This document shows, piece by piece, positions 17,312-26,377 of a stretch of 64,000 nucleotides of DNA. The notes below the pieces were generated by a model. The model saw only the letters and a program-made list of their open reading frames with translations, searched no databases and was not told the DNA's origin. A program made the position numbers and the translations under genes. The stretch covers positions 1 through 64,000 of the forward strand of contig NZ_JASJOC010000008.1 of NCBI RefSeq assembly GCF_030068615.1, in the 5' to 3' direction. Numbering within the stretch: the first letter of the stretch is position 1; every line of letters starts with the position of its first letter. The DNA is from Halostagnicola sp. A-GB9-2. Lineage in GTDB: Archaea > Halobacteriota > Halobacteria > Halobacteriales > Natrialbaceae.

Positions 17312-19726
17312 ATGGAGTACCACGAGGCAGTCAACTATCTGGAAAGTCTGGACCGCTCCCGCCCAAAACTCGGGACGGAGACGACCGCTCGGATGCTATC
17401 CGCTCTCGGAAACCCATCCGAGAGAGTCGACTGCGTCCAGATAGCGGGATCAAACGGGAAAGGGAGCACGGCGGTGATGCTCGAACGGGTACTGCGGGAG
17501 GCCGACCTCGACGTTGGTCTGTACACTTCGCCGGACTTGAACGACTTCCGCGAGCGGATCCGGACCAACGGGCAGAAAGTCTCGAAGGACCGCGTCCAAT
17601 CGTTCGCCGAGGAAATCAAACCGTGTGTCTCTCGACTGCGCGGCGAAGGTGACTGCCCTACATACTTCGAGGTGCTTACCGTACTCGCAATACAGCATTT
17701 TGCCAGCCAAGACGTCGACGTAGCGATCCTCGAAGTCGGTATCGGCGGTCGGCACGACGCGACGAGCGTCGTCGATCCGGTGGCCAGTGCCGTCACGAAC
17801 GTGAGCCTAGAGCACACCGACGTCCTCGGCGAGACGGTCGAAGAGATTGCCCGAGACAAAGCCCAAGTCGCACCGGATGGGGAACGGCTCGTAACGAGTG
17901 CAGTTGGCGAAGCGCTTGAGGCGATCAGAGCCGAAACGGAGGTCGTCACTGTGGGCGAAGCAGAGACCGACATCATCGCCCGAGAGGGCAAAATGATCTC
18001 ACAGGTCGAAACAACCGTATTGATACGTGGCCCGGAGTGGGATGTCTCGACGAATCTTCCGTTGCTCGGCCAGCATCAGGCGACGAATGCCGGAATTGCG
18101 GCGACTCTTGCCCGCCAAGTAGCGAACGTCGAGACCGCGGCGATCGAGCGGGGACTCCGCAGCGCCCACTGGCCTGGCCGGTTCGAAGTGATGTCGACCG
18201 ACCCGCTGGTGATCCTGGACGGTGCTCATAACCCGGCCGCGTGCGAAACGCTCACCGATCTCGTCGACCGGTACGAGTTCGATGGATTTCACCTTGTCTT
18301 CGGCGCGATGAAAGAGAAGGACCACTCGAGAATGGCAGCAGAGCTCCCAGAATCGGACGTTCTTCGCCTTTGTCAGCCGGACGTGAGTCGGGCCGCGTCC
18401 TTCGACACGCTGACGGGCGCGTTCGAGACGTTTGCAACTCAGATTGAGCGGGACAAGACGGTACAGACGGCGGTCGAACGGGCGCTCAACTCGGCAGACG
18501 GCGACGACTGCGTGCTTGTCACCGGTTCGCTGTACGTCGTCGCTGAAGCCCGCGATCGGTGGACGCAGCTCCAGATCCCAAAACAAGCTGAGACACTCGA
18601 CGCTGCGCGATCTATGCTCTCCGAAGTGTCCGTTCAGGACGGATTTACTAACCACGTCGCTAAAGACACCGTCACCTATACGTTCAAAACTCGGTTGCGC
18701 AAGCGGCAGGCAGAGTATCTACAGCAGACGATGCAATCCATCGGTGGGACGTGTGCCGTCTCGGAGATCGATTCTCCCGGTAGACATGTATCCGTCGTTC
18801 TATCTGGAACTGCCGCTCAGTACGAACGTCTAGCCGACGCGATCCAGAACAGTGATCTGGGACTTTCGTACGCTTCGGAACGGTTCAGAGAGGTCATCAG
18901 CGATGGCGAGGAGGTCGACCAGTATCCATGGGATGCTGACACGGCAGTCATGGGTATCTTGAACGTCACTCCGGACAGTTTCTATGACGGTGGCCGGTAC
19001 GATCAGGTGGAGGACGCCGTACGACGAGTCTGTGAAATGATTTCCTCGGGCGCGGACATCGTTGACGTCGGCGGCGAGAGTACTCGACCAGGAGCCAATC
19101 CGGTCACGGTCGAGGAGGAGATCGAGCGCGTGGTCTCGGTTATCGAACGCATCTCCGGGATAGACGTGCCAATCTCTATCGATACGAGAAGGGCAGCTGT
19201 CGCAGACGCCGCCTTGGAGGCGGGTGCAGACATAATCAATGATGTCTCCGGACTGGCGGATCCGGACATGCGATTTGTCGCTGCCGACCACGACGCGCCG
19301 GTCGTCGTGGTGCACAGCGTAGATGCCCCAGTCGATCCGGACCGATCGACGGCGTACGATGATGTCGTCGAGGATGTCATCTGTGAACTCGGCCAACGAG
19401 TGTTGCTCGCCGAACGGGCAGGACTTGATCGCGATCAGATCATCGTCGATCCCGGACTCGGCTTCGGAAAGTCCGCCGCAGAGTGCTTCGAGTTAGTCGA
19501 CAGGCTGGGAGAACTCCGTGCTCTCGGTTGCCCGATCATGGTCGGCCATTCCCACAAGTCCATGTTCAAGCGCATTGACTGCAGTATCAACGAGCGATTA
19601 CTGCCGACGGTAGCAACGACGACCATGGCGGCCGAGCGAGGCGCGGATATCGTCCGCGTCCACGACGTCGCAGAGAACGCCATTGCGATCCGGACGGTTC
19701 GAGAAATGACCAATACAGACAGATAG
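17312..19726 (+). CDS. folCP: bifunctional folylpolyglutamate/dihydrofolate synthase - dihydropteroate synthase
   Basis: An 804-aa fusion typical of haloarchaea. Residues about 1-420 are FolC: ATP loop AGSNGKGSTAVML, EVGIGGRHDAT and DGAHNPAACE. Residues about 430-535 form a linker domain. From about residue 545 the FolP part shows MGILNVTPDSFYDGG, GGESTRPGA, ISIDTRR, IINDVSG, VDPGLGFGKS and MVGHSHKS. It joins pterin to p-aminobenzoate and then adds glutamate, two steps of folate synthesis in the cytosol. I chose ATG 17312, 22-31 bp after a TATA-like element, over the upstream frame start at 17252. With PabB/PabA in the same window it provides folate for the C1 enzymes. Confidence 0.93.
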   Translation: MEYHEAVNYLESLDRSRPKLGTETTARMLSALGNPSERVDCVQIAGSNGKGSTAVMLERVLREADLDVGLYTSPDLNDFRERIRTNGQKVSKDRVQSFAEEIKPCVSRLRGEGDCPTYFEVLTVLAIQHFASQDVDVAILEVGIGGRHDATSVVDPVASAVTNVSLEHTDVLGETVEEIARDKAQVAPDGERLVTSAVGEALEAIRAETEVVTVGEAETDIIAREGKMISQVETTVLIRGPEWDVSTNLPLLGQHQATNAGIAATLARQVANVETAAIERGLRSAHWPGRFEVMSTDPLVILDGAHNPAACETLTDLVDRYEFDGFHLVFGAMKEKDHSRMAAELPESDVLRLCQPDVSRAASFDTLTGAFETFATQIERDKTVQTAVERALNSADGDDCVLVTGSLYVVAEARDRWTQLQIPKQAETLDAARSMLSEVSVQDGFTNHVAKDTVTYTFKTRLRKRQAEYLQQTMQSIGGTCAVSEIDSPGRHVSVVLSGTAAQYERLADAIQNSDLGLSYASERFREVISDGEEVDQYPWDADTAVMGILNVTPDSFYDGGRYDQVEDAVRRVCEMISSGADIVDVGGESTRPGANPVTVEEEIERVVSVIERISGIDVPISIDTRRAAVADAALEAGADIINDVSGLADPDMRFVAADHDAPVVVVHSVDAPVDPDRSTAYDDVVEDVICELGQRVLLAERAGLDRDQIIVDPGLGFGKSAAECFELVDRLGELRALGCPIMVGHSHKSMFKRIDCSINERLLPTVATTTMAAERGADIVRVHDVAENAIAIRTVREMTNTDR

Positions 19727-19804
19727 GTGGACGATACGAGTGCCAAGGAAGGAGACCGATCGATACGACGCTCGTACTTAGGTCACCGTATCGAACGACG
19801 AGGT

Positions 19805-20174
19805 GGTAAGAATAAAAGGAAACGTGGCTCCGAGTTCGTCGGCTTCCTCGGGGAGAACCGCCGCGACGACTAGTCTGTATGCTGTTCAAAATACGTCAGG
19901 AGGCCGTAGATACGATCTGTTCGAGCATCTCTACGGCATCGATGACGATGATCGGAAGTTCCGAGCTAACGTCGTGTGCCATATACCCCGCGAGCGCGAC
20001 GACGAGACCGACAACTTCGCGTTCGCTTTTATTCAGAGTGTCTATGCTTCTTCCGTCCCATTCCTGTAGAAAGCCGCTCAGAGGAGATAATACGCAGCTG
20101 ACGCTTGCGAGCGCACTAGTACCGTTCCAAGCGTCGACTGCTGAGTGAAATCGGAGACACACCATCGATTTCAC
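19805..20174 (-). pseudogene. C-terminal relic of an archaea-specific SMC-related ATPase
   Basis: The minus strand encodes TLNKSEREVVGLVVALAGYM followed by PIIVIDAVEMLE, matching the signature and Walker B region of haloarchaeal SMC-related (Sph/ASRP) proteins. Downstream, LLTYFEQHTD and, after a frameshift, VAAVLPEEADELGATFPF continue the family's C-terminus. The remaining several hundred N-terminal residues are missing. Inactive. Confidence 0.55.
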
Positions 20175-21468
20175 CCATCAGTTCAGGCTTGGACCGCCAA
20201 TAGACACTGCTGTGGAACATAACATCTTTGAAATCGTACCTTTCGTTGATGGAGCGCAATATCTCCGGACTACGTCTTAGTAACGGGAACTCCGACTTCG
20301 ATGCGAAAGAGGCGGAAATAGAACTATCGACAGGTACGCATGATTGAAGATGAGCGACGCAATATCGCATGTACTTTTCGAGTTATACGTGAAAGCCGAC
20401 GGTGGAATCGTAGTTTCGTTGTCGCAGTCCGCTACGATCTATCAGACTACCACACCATCGATGGCACTCTTTCGGACGCTGCAGTTCGGTACGTGATGTG
20501 GGGAATCAGCGGCAGGTAGTAGCCTATCACGCCGACGAAGAGGAGCAGTTCCATGGCCGATGAGAACGGTCGAGTCGGTTGAATGCCGAACTCACGACTG
20601 GATTTCGGCTGGCCCATCTGTATTCGGTCTCGATATTGGGACAGCAGTCGCAAACGCACTGAATTACGAACATATGCCTGTAATATACTTATTGAGGCGA
20701 ACCGGTACATCGTAGTTGGATGGGAGAGACAACCAAATAGAAGGCCGGTCAACGTATCTAAAAACGAAAGCCGGGAGAAGAGCGCAACGTCGCCCGCCGA
20801 CTGTTCGGCCCGATCCTCGCCGCCTGATTCGGCGCGACGATTGAAAATCGGGGTCTCCGAGCCGCGAGTTCCCCATGCGTAGGAGTTATAGCGGTGCTTC
20901 ACGGTCGATCATGGCGTTATGTTACCAGCCGCGACCGACGAATCGATTTCGTAATTTAAGATCACGGCGGCGTCGTCACGATCTCGGAATCGTATCATAA
21001 GTGGGTAAAATATCCCGGCGAAAGCGATTCGAATTGCTACCGTGCTCGAATGGGGACGTATTACCCCATGCACGCTGTCGCTTCCAAAATCAGTACGGTT
21101 TCGTCGAACTCGGATCGGCTGCCGCGCCCATGTTTTCGAGGGAAGCGAGGCGTTACCGAGACCGCTGACTGCTTCGTGGCGTTCGTAAACTTAAAAAATA
21201 ATTTGTCTAACACGATGGGTTTTACGAGCGCACCCGATCCGCTTGACCCGTCCGCGAGCTCGGTCAGTTCACGACCAGCGCGATGGCGACCCTGGCCAGG
21301 AGGATTCCCGCGGTATCATGATTGGGATGACCGCCGCGACGACGAAATAGAGGGCGCTGATCGTCGTAACGATCCCGATCGTCGGGTACGGTCGGCCGGC
21401 GTGAGTTGTCCGCCCGGCCGTCTGTCGGAGCAGTCAGCTATTTCGGTTGACGGGCGAGAGAACCGAGT
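20175..21468. other. 1.3-kb stretch without a recognisable gene
   Basis: Several open frames overlap on both strands (for example 20447-20902 minus and 21050-22132 plus), but none has a recognisable domain or start signal. The longest is the shadow of the gene at 21469. The stretch probably contains decayed DNA continuous with the SMC-type relic. Confidence 0.4.
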
Positions 21469-22266
21469 ATGGACGACGGAAAACAGGCCACGTTCGGCAC
21501 CGAAGGCGAACTCCGAACCGACGAGACGAACGCAACCGACGACGGCTCCGGCGCCGGGCCCGAGCACGACGACTTCGGCGACGAACTCGATGAGAACGAG
21601 ACCAAATCCGGGGCGAACCGCTACGTCGTCTCGAGTCTCCTCCAGAAGGCGGTTCGGCGATCCGACGAGGAAGTCGCGGCGTGGGCCGCATGGGAACTGG
21701 TCCGTTCGGGATACGCCTGGAACTTCTGGGACCGAATCACCCTCTACGTCGTCGAGGACTTGCGCGCCGGACACCAGGTCGCTCTCACGGTGGCTCGGTA
21801 CGAGGAACTGGCCCGCGAACGGTGGTCGGCGGACTCCTGGCGCGGACGGCTCTGTGCGGTCCACGCGGCATTGGCGGCCGCTCGAGCACCGTCGTCTCGG
21901 GAGGCCGCACACGCCGATGATTACTTCGGCGAACTCTCCGAAGAACGTGCGGTCGCACTCGAGGAGGGCCGCGAGCCCCGCTACGACTATCCCGTCGACA
22001 AACTCGAGCCCGGCGGAAAGTACGACGCTGTCTTCGACCAACACACCTACGAGGGGAAGCGGCTCGGCCGCGACGGAGCGTTCTTCAGGACTCACGGCGC
22101 GCGAGTCGGGCCCGAGGGCGAACCGGAACTGAGCCGCCAGTGGCGGATCCGGAGCATGCGACTCGAGGACCGTGACTACACCGAAGACGAACTCATTCGA
22201 GCGGTGGAACCGATCGATCCCGACGAGAAGTGGCTCAAGACGGACACGACCGATCGAGAGGAGTAA
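21469..22266 (+). CDS. conserved hypothetical, resembles the helical C-terminal part of RarA/MgsA
   Basis: A 265-aa acidic protein. After a low-complexity acidic N-terminus (about 45 residues) it has SSLLQKAVRRSDEEVAAWAA, LVRSGYAWNFWDRITLYVVE and ALTVARYEELARERW, a helical-pair pattern reminiscent of the oligomerisation region of replication-associated recombination protein A, but without the AAA+ domain. The rest (HADDYF, RYDYPVDKLEPGGKYDAVFD) is unfamiliar. It stands alone between decayed DNA and a zinc-ribbon protein gene. Function not known; the RarA likeness is weak. Confidence 0.55.
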   Translation: MDDGKQATFGTEGELRTDETNATDDGSGAGPEHDDFGDELDENETKSGANRYVVSSLLQKAVRRSDEEVAAWAAWELVRSGYAWNFWDRITLYVVEDLRAGHQVALTVARYEELARERWSADSWRGRLCAVHAALAAARAPSSREAAHADDYFGELSEERAVALEEGREPRYDYPVDKLEPGGKYDAVFDQHTYEGKRLGRDGAFFRTHGARVGPEGEPELSRQWRIRSMRLEDRDYTEDELIRAVEPIDPDEKWLKTDTTDREE

Positions 22267-22359
22267 CTGTCGCGACGAGCGGCGACGGAGAGCCGAGACA
22301 TCTGGCGTTTCGAATCGAACGCAAGCTGGTGATTCCGGGAGACGAACGGAAACAGTCGA

Positions 22360-22719
22360 TCAGAACGCACCGAGGTGATCGTCCTGGGGTTCGTACAGGC
22401 CGCCGGTCATCCGCACCTCGTGGATCTCGTCTAACGTTTCGCCGATCGATAGTCCGCGGTCGGACATCACCGCCGCGATGACGCCGACCGGGACGCCGTT
22501 CTCGTATCGGTCTTGCAGCTGCCAGACGACGTCCTTGATATCGCCGCTTGTGACGTCCTCGTCTAAACCCATCTGTGCGCGTTCGAACTCCACGTCGTGG
22601 CCCGTCACGCGATAGTGACGGCGGTAGAACTCGACGATCTCGTTCGGCGTCTCGGTTCGCAGATCGACGTCACACTCCGGACAGACCGCGACGTACGGCG
22701 CTTGGTCTTGCGTGCTCAT
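22360..22719 (-). CDS. small zinc-ribbon/winged-helix-like haloarchaeal protein
   Basis: A 119-aa protein starting MSTQDQAPYVAVCPECDVDL. One C-P-E-C pair plus HYRVTGH could bind zinc. The C-terminal half (DVVWQLQDRYENGVPVGVIA and HEVRMTGGLYEPQDDHLGAF) looks like a winged-helix element of the kind found at the end of haloarchaeal MCM and related proteins. I chose ATG 22719; the frame extends upstream only over the antisense of the neighbouring oxygenase gene. It is 61 bp downstream of the Rieske oxygenase stop and on the same strand, so it may be cotranscribed. Function unknown. Confidence 0.65.
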   Translation of the reverse strand: MSTQDQAPYVAVCPECDVDLRTETPNEIVEFYRRHYRVTGHDVEFERAQMGLDEDVTSGDIKDVVWQLQDRYENGVPVGVIAAVMSDRGLSIGETLDEIHEVRMTGGLYEPQDDHLGAF

Positions 22720-22780
22720 AGGTGTCGAATTTCGGATTCCGTTTTGGGTACTTGTGAGCGCTGGTCGGTGGGCAGTGCGA

Positions 22781-23914
22781 TCACGAGTCGTAGGCCTCCT
22801 GAGCGAGCTGGTGGAAGCGGTGGACGGTGTGTTCGTTGGGGCCGAGTTGGGCCTGTGCGAGCGCGCCGGTTTTGAGCCCTTCCCACTGTCGCTCGACCAG
22901 TTCGAAGTCCTCTTCCTGCAGTTGGCGGCTCGTGCGAACGAACTCGCGTTCCTCCTCGGAGAGTTCACTGTCGCGGAAGTAGTAGTCCGCGATGAGCTGG
23001 AATCGATCGGTGTCGATGGGGTCGATGATGTAGGTGCCGTAGCCGTCAGCAGTGCCGTACATGTTCACCGTAAAGTTCGGCCAGAAGTAGTGGAACTGCG
23101 CCTCGTGTTCGTCGTGGATCCGCATCTCGTCGTCGACGTCTTCGGCGTGCGTGTAGTGGAGTACCCAGTGGTAATCGTTTACCTCGAGTTCGGACTCGTT
23201 GAGCGAGATCCCCTTGATCCAGTCCTGATGGTTGGCCTGGCAGTGGTCGCACTCCGAATAGTTGCTCGCGAACACCTTCCAATTACACTCTACTTCCGAG
23301 ACGATTCGAGTCGCGTGTTCGTACTCCTCGAGAGGCAATGCCTCGAGGCGGTCTTTCATTACGCCGGCCTGCTCGGCCAGTGGCATCGGATTCTCGCGCA
23401 GGTTCACGAACAACAGTGGGCCAATGGTGTCGACGTGAACGTCGTTCAGGGAGTTCTCTTCGGCGTCGTACTCTTGTACTTCCTCGTCCTCAAGATCGGG
23501 GTTCAGACTGGCTTCATCGAAGCTCTTGGGTGTGCTTTTGAGCTCCCCCTCGAGGTCGTACGTCCAGAGATGGTATGGACATTTGATTCGCTTTGCATCA
23601 CCGGGGTCGGTCATCGGCGTATCCTCGACCATCTTCGAGCCGCGGTGGGCGCAGACGTTGTCGAATGCCTTGATATCACCGTCGTGACCGCGGACGATGA
23701 TCAGTTGCCGGCCGCCAATCGTCCGGGTGAAGTACTGGCCTGCTTCCTTGATGCAGTTGGCGTGGCCGGCGTACACCCAGTACTGGCCGAACACCTTCTC
23801 TTTCTCTATCTCGAGGACCTCCGGGTCAGTAAAGTACTTCGCCGGTAACGCGTTCGACTTCTCCGTGATATCTGAACTCACTGCTTGCGTTTGTGATTCG
23901 TCCCACTGTGTCAT
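22781..23914 (-). CDS. Rieske non-haem iron oxygenase alpha subunit, candidate glycine betaine monooxygenase
   Basis: A 377-aa oxygenase with both redox sites. Rieske ligands: Cys88/His90 (NVCAHRGS) and Cys112/His115 (KCPYHLW). Non-haem iron site: Glu221, His224 and His229 in ECDHCQANH. The length and the EC-x2-C spacing fit the group that includes glycine betaine (GbcA-type), carnitine and choline oxygenases rather than ring-hydroxylating dioxygenases with separate beta subunits. It would demethylate glycine betaine to dimethylglycine plus formaldehyde, using electrons from a reductase that is not encoded in this window. Substrate is inferred from the surrounding demethylase, folate and transporter genes. 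ATG 23914 lies 23-32 bp after a TATA-like element. Confidence 0.85.
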   Translation of the reverse strand: MTQWDESQTQAVSSDITEKSNALPAKYFTDPEVLEIEKEKVFGQYWVYAGHANCIKEAGQYFTRTIGGRQLIIVRGHDGDIKAFDNVCAHRGSKMVEDTPMTDPGDAKRIKCPYHLWTYDLEGELKSTPKSFDEASLNPDLEDEEVQEYDAEENSLNDVHVDTIGPLLFVNLRENPMPLAEQAGVMKDRLEALPLEEYEHATRIVSEVECNWKVFASNYSECDHCQANHQDWIKGISLNESELEVNDYHWVLHYTHAEDVDDEMRIHDEHEAQFHYFWPNFTVNMYGTADGYGTYIIDPIDTDRFQLIADYYFRDSELSEEEREFVRTSRQLQEEDFELVERQWEGLKTGALAQAQLGPNEHTVHRFHQLAQEAYDS

Positions 23915-23936
23915 ACAAGACAGCAAATGACATACC

Positions 23937-23946
23937 TATAAAAAAC
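23937..23946 (-). promoter_or_regulatory. TATA-like element of the intact Rieske oxygenase gene
   Basis: On the minus strand TTTTTTATAG lies 23-32 bp before the ATG at 23914, fitting a leaderless transcript. The sequence between it and the start is not conserved with the other copy. Confidence 0.45.
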
Positions 23947-24235
23947 AGTTCACCTGTGATATTGAACCTCACTATAAACTAGTGAAAACTTAGGGTGGGG
24001 ACGAATGGACGGGACATGATCCACAGAGGTGGGCGGAAGCGGATTTTCGATCTCGGTTCGTGATCAGTCGACGTGGTCCGAATGTAGTTACAATTTCTAT
24101 GACGGAGTTGCAGCGACAGTCATCCAGGGAGGGATCTCAGAACAGATCTGTCTCGTCGAGCGTGGTCCTCCTCAGCGAAAACCCCGTCGCTGATGGACAC
24201 ACTGCGGCGGTGGACGAGCACGGAGAATCGCGATA
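23947..24235. other. intergenic, no gene recognised
   Basis: About 290 bp between a gene start and the stop of the next minus-strand gene. No recognisable feature beyond the oxygenase promoter. Confidence 0.4.
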
Positions 24236-25465
24236 TCAGCCGCTGATAGCACTGCTGTGAATCCGGTTGGCGATCTCTTCACGAGTGACTTCCTGACCAG
24301 GGTCGTGCGAGATTCTATGCATGGCGAGATCTATCAGATCCAGTTGTTTTAGCAACTCCTTCGTACGTTCCCGGTCAAGGTCCAGTTGTCGCTGTATGTC
24401 GTACAGCGTCATCGACGACTCTATGGCACTTACCACCTTTTCGATCGTGAGGCCGTCCGGGAGACCGAGCCCGTCGGCGGCGAGCTGTGTGTTGGAGACG
24501 CTTTCGATCGGGTCATCTTCTTTCGCTGCTAGATCCTGTTCTGATGTCGATCCGGATGACGATTGTGCGTCCCCGGAACACTCTTTAGCGGCTGTCTGCT
24601 CGTCTGGCTTGTCGACTGTGTTATCAGCGTCTGTCGCCGCTATACTGCTGTTTGCCGTGGAGTCGTTCGTTTCGTCCTCGTCAGCCGTCTCGTACGACAC
24701 CGGTTGGTGGATGCCGGCCTCGGTCATGTATCGACGAACGGTCTCTGAGGTAACATCCATCTCGATGTGTTCAGCCATCTCTGCGAATGTGTCGCAGGAA
24801 TCGTACAAACACTGTAGATATTCGTCGTCTTCATACGGTGGGAGGTTCGCTGACCGTGCGGCGTCGAGTTTCTCCTCTACCTTGCTCTGATCGCTCGCCG
24901 ACTCATCAGTTGTTGCTTGGGTGTCCTCATGTTCACCGATACCGTCTGAGTCGTCAACTGCTTCTCCGCGGGTGACCGTCGCAGTACTCGCGTCGGCCGG
25001 TTCTGGATCGTCGCCGATCGCTTCGTCGCTCTCGGTAGTGACTGCCGCTGGATGGGATCGAGAGTTGAAGTCATGGGGGGATGATGATTCGGAACGCCGG
25101 TGCCCCTCCTCTGCCTCGAAAGTGAGTGTGAGCGTCGCCACCACGGTGCCGTCGTCGGTGACGCGGGCGTCTTTCCTGATAGTCGATGCATTTTCGGGAA
25201 CGTATTCGTCTAACTCCGGTAGCATCGACGGGGAGAACTCTATTTGTACCCCACCGTCGTCTGTGATCGCTGCTGCCTGCGGTGATGGTTCAGTTCCTGA
25301 TTTCTCTCCCGAACACAGGGAGAGGGGAACGTCGAGTGTGACCGTTAGCCCGGCTTCGGATTCCCGGTCGGACGTCTCCGCTTTGATACGTTGGATTCTC
25401 CCGCCATCCGATTCGTATCGCCCAATCACTTGGGAGAGTTCTTTGAATGAGGTACTTAATCCCAT
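24236..25465 (-). CDS. putative DNA-binding protein, haloarchaeal, function unknown
   Basis: A 409-aa protein in three parts. Residues 1 to about 120 form a beta-rich N-terminal domain (MGLSTSFKELSQVIGRYESD). The middle is an acidic low-complexity linker interrupted by YEDDEYLQCLYDSCDTFAEM and MDVTSETVRRYMTEAGIHQP, which looks like a helix-turn-helix. The C-terminus (MTLYDIQRQLDLDRERTKEL) looks like a second one. I chose ATG 25465 because a TATA-like element (25492-25503) lies 27-38 bp upstream. It resembles haloarchaeal proteins described only as hypothetical. A role as a transcriptional regulator is plausible but unproven. Confidence 0.6.
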   Translation of the reverse strand: MGLSTSFKELSQVIGRYESDGGRIQRIKAETSDRESEAGLTVTLDVPLSLCSGEKSGTEPSPQAAAITDDGGVQIEFSPSMLPELDEYVPENASTIRKDARVTDDGTVVATLTLTFEAEEGHRRSESSSPHDFNSRSHPAAVTTESDEAIGDDPEPADASTATVTRGEAVDDSDGIGEHEDTQATTDESASDQSKVEEKLDAARSANLPPYEDDEYLQCLYDSCDTFAEMAEHIEMDVTSETVRRYMTEAGIHQPVSYETADEDETNDSTANSSIAATDADNTVDKPDEQTAAKECSGDAQSSSGSTSEQDLAAKEDDPIESVSNTQLAADGLGLPDGLTIEKVVSAIESSMTLYDIQRQLDLDRERTKELLKQLDLIDLAMHRISHDPGQEVTREEIANRIHSSAISG

Positions 25466-25491
25466 GGTATTGTCAACCACTCTCTTCTTTG

Positions 25492-25503
25492 GGTATATAA
25501 GCA
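25492..25503 (-). promoter_or_regulatory. TATA-like element
   Basis: GCTTATATACCC on the minus strand, a near-ideal haloarchaeal TATA box, 27-38 bp before the ATG at 25465. Confidence 0.5.
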
Positions 25504-25638
25504 TAAATGCGGAATAAAGAATCTCTTTATATAGGGGGAGAAACTCAAGTAAAGATGATTCCCCTACTCCGTTTCGGGTGCGTGCTTCCCGGGCTGGACG
25601 AATACGGTGGCGGTCGCTGCAGGTCTTGCAGGAGGCTC

Positions 25639-25794
25639 CTATGAGCTAATCTTCTCTACTCCAGAATTGGCGAAGAACTCGAAAAGGCAGTCCTGACACA
25701 GTTCTAATTCTTCCGTGATTTCCTGTGTCTCCTCGCTGGTAAATCGAAGGGAGTGGCTCTCAGTGGTGTCTCGTCTACAGTGGACGCATCTCAT
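25639..25794 (-). CDS. small zinc-ribbon protein
   Basis: A 51-aa protein starting MRCVHCRRDT with a second pair in LCQDCLFEF. Two C-x2-C pairs about 30 residues apart predict a zinc knuckle, as in many haloarchaeal micro-proteins. The start at 25794 puts the first cysteine pair at the N-terminus; an upstream in-frame start would add nine residues. It follows a broken deacylase gene on the same strand. Function unknown. Confidence 0.55.
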   Translation of the reverse strand: MRCVHCRRDTTESHSLRFTSEETQEITEELELCQDCLFEFFANSGVEKISS

Positions 25795-25811
25795 GTGAGA
25801 ATTAGTACATG

Positions 25812-26297
25812 TTATGCACAAATCATGTATGGTTGATGATTCGAGTCGTCGTCTTGGAAGCGAACGTGCTCAAGCATGTCTACGGCCCTGGTGTGGAGAT
25901 CGATTACGGCGTCGGAACCTTCGAACAGACACGACAGTCGTCTGGCTGACCGTTCCTGTAGCGTTCCCTCGTTGTCGCCAGGCCAGATGAGATTCATATT
26001 CGAGTTGACCGCGTCGAGAGCATGCGGGGTGACGTACGACTGATGGTCGAACGCACGCGGATTCGCAATGGGCACTACGAGAACTGCCCCTGCGATATCG
26101 GTAGACATCAGGTGATCGTGGAGTCATTGTAGCGCGGCAGTTCCGTTACGTCCGATTCCGTGCTGTGCGGCCTGAACGTACACCGTCGGACCGGGGCCGC
26201 CCTCGTCTCGGTGGACGGTAACAGAGACATCGAATCCGGATGGCAATTGAGCGAGACAGCGCTCGGTAGCCGTGTGCGTAACGCGTTTGCGGTTCAT
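25812..26297 (-). pseudogene. broken succinylglutamate desuccinylase/aspartoacylase-family deacylase
   Basis: The minus strand encodes the N-terminal half of an AstE/AspA-type zinc deacylase: GPTVYVQAAQHGIGRNGTAA, then in the same frame VVPIANPRAFDHQSYVTPHA and AVIDLHTRAVDMLEHVRFQ. A TGA at 26124-26126 interrupts it after ALQ, where related proteins have Arg in ALRRLHDHL, so it looks like a single nonsense change. The second piece then ends early and the C-terminal catalytic half is missing. It is divergent from the creatininase-family gene with 80 bp between starts, which suggests the two once formed a divergent amide-hydrolysis unit. Confidence 0.75.
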
Positions 26298-26377
26298 ACT
26301 GTATCTCCCGGGTGTCACGGCTTGTAAGTGTCGGGAAGGACGGGTTTTTATGCGCTTCCACGAACAGCAGCCAGTAC
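26298..26377. promoter_or_regulatory. divergent promoter, deacylase relic / creatininase gene
   Basis: Eighty base pairs separate the two starts. TTTTTATGCG (about 26345-26354) lies 24-33 bp before the creatininase ATG, fitting a leaderless transcript. Confidence 0.4.

Noticed and set aside
20447-20902. 151-codon minus-strand frame in the gene-poor stretch after folCP.
   Set aside because: No recognisable domain, no promoter, and an equally long frame on the opposite strand; in GC-rich DNA such frames are common.
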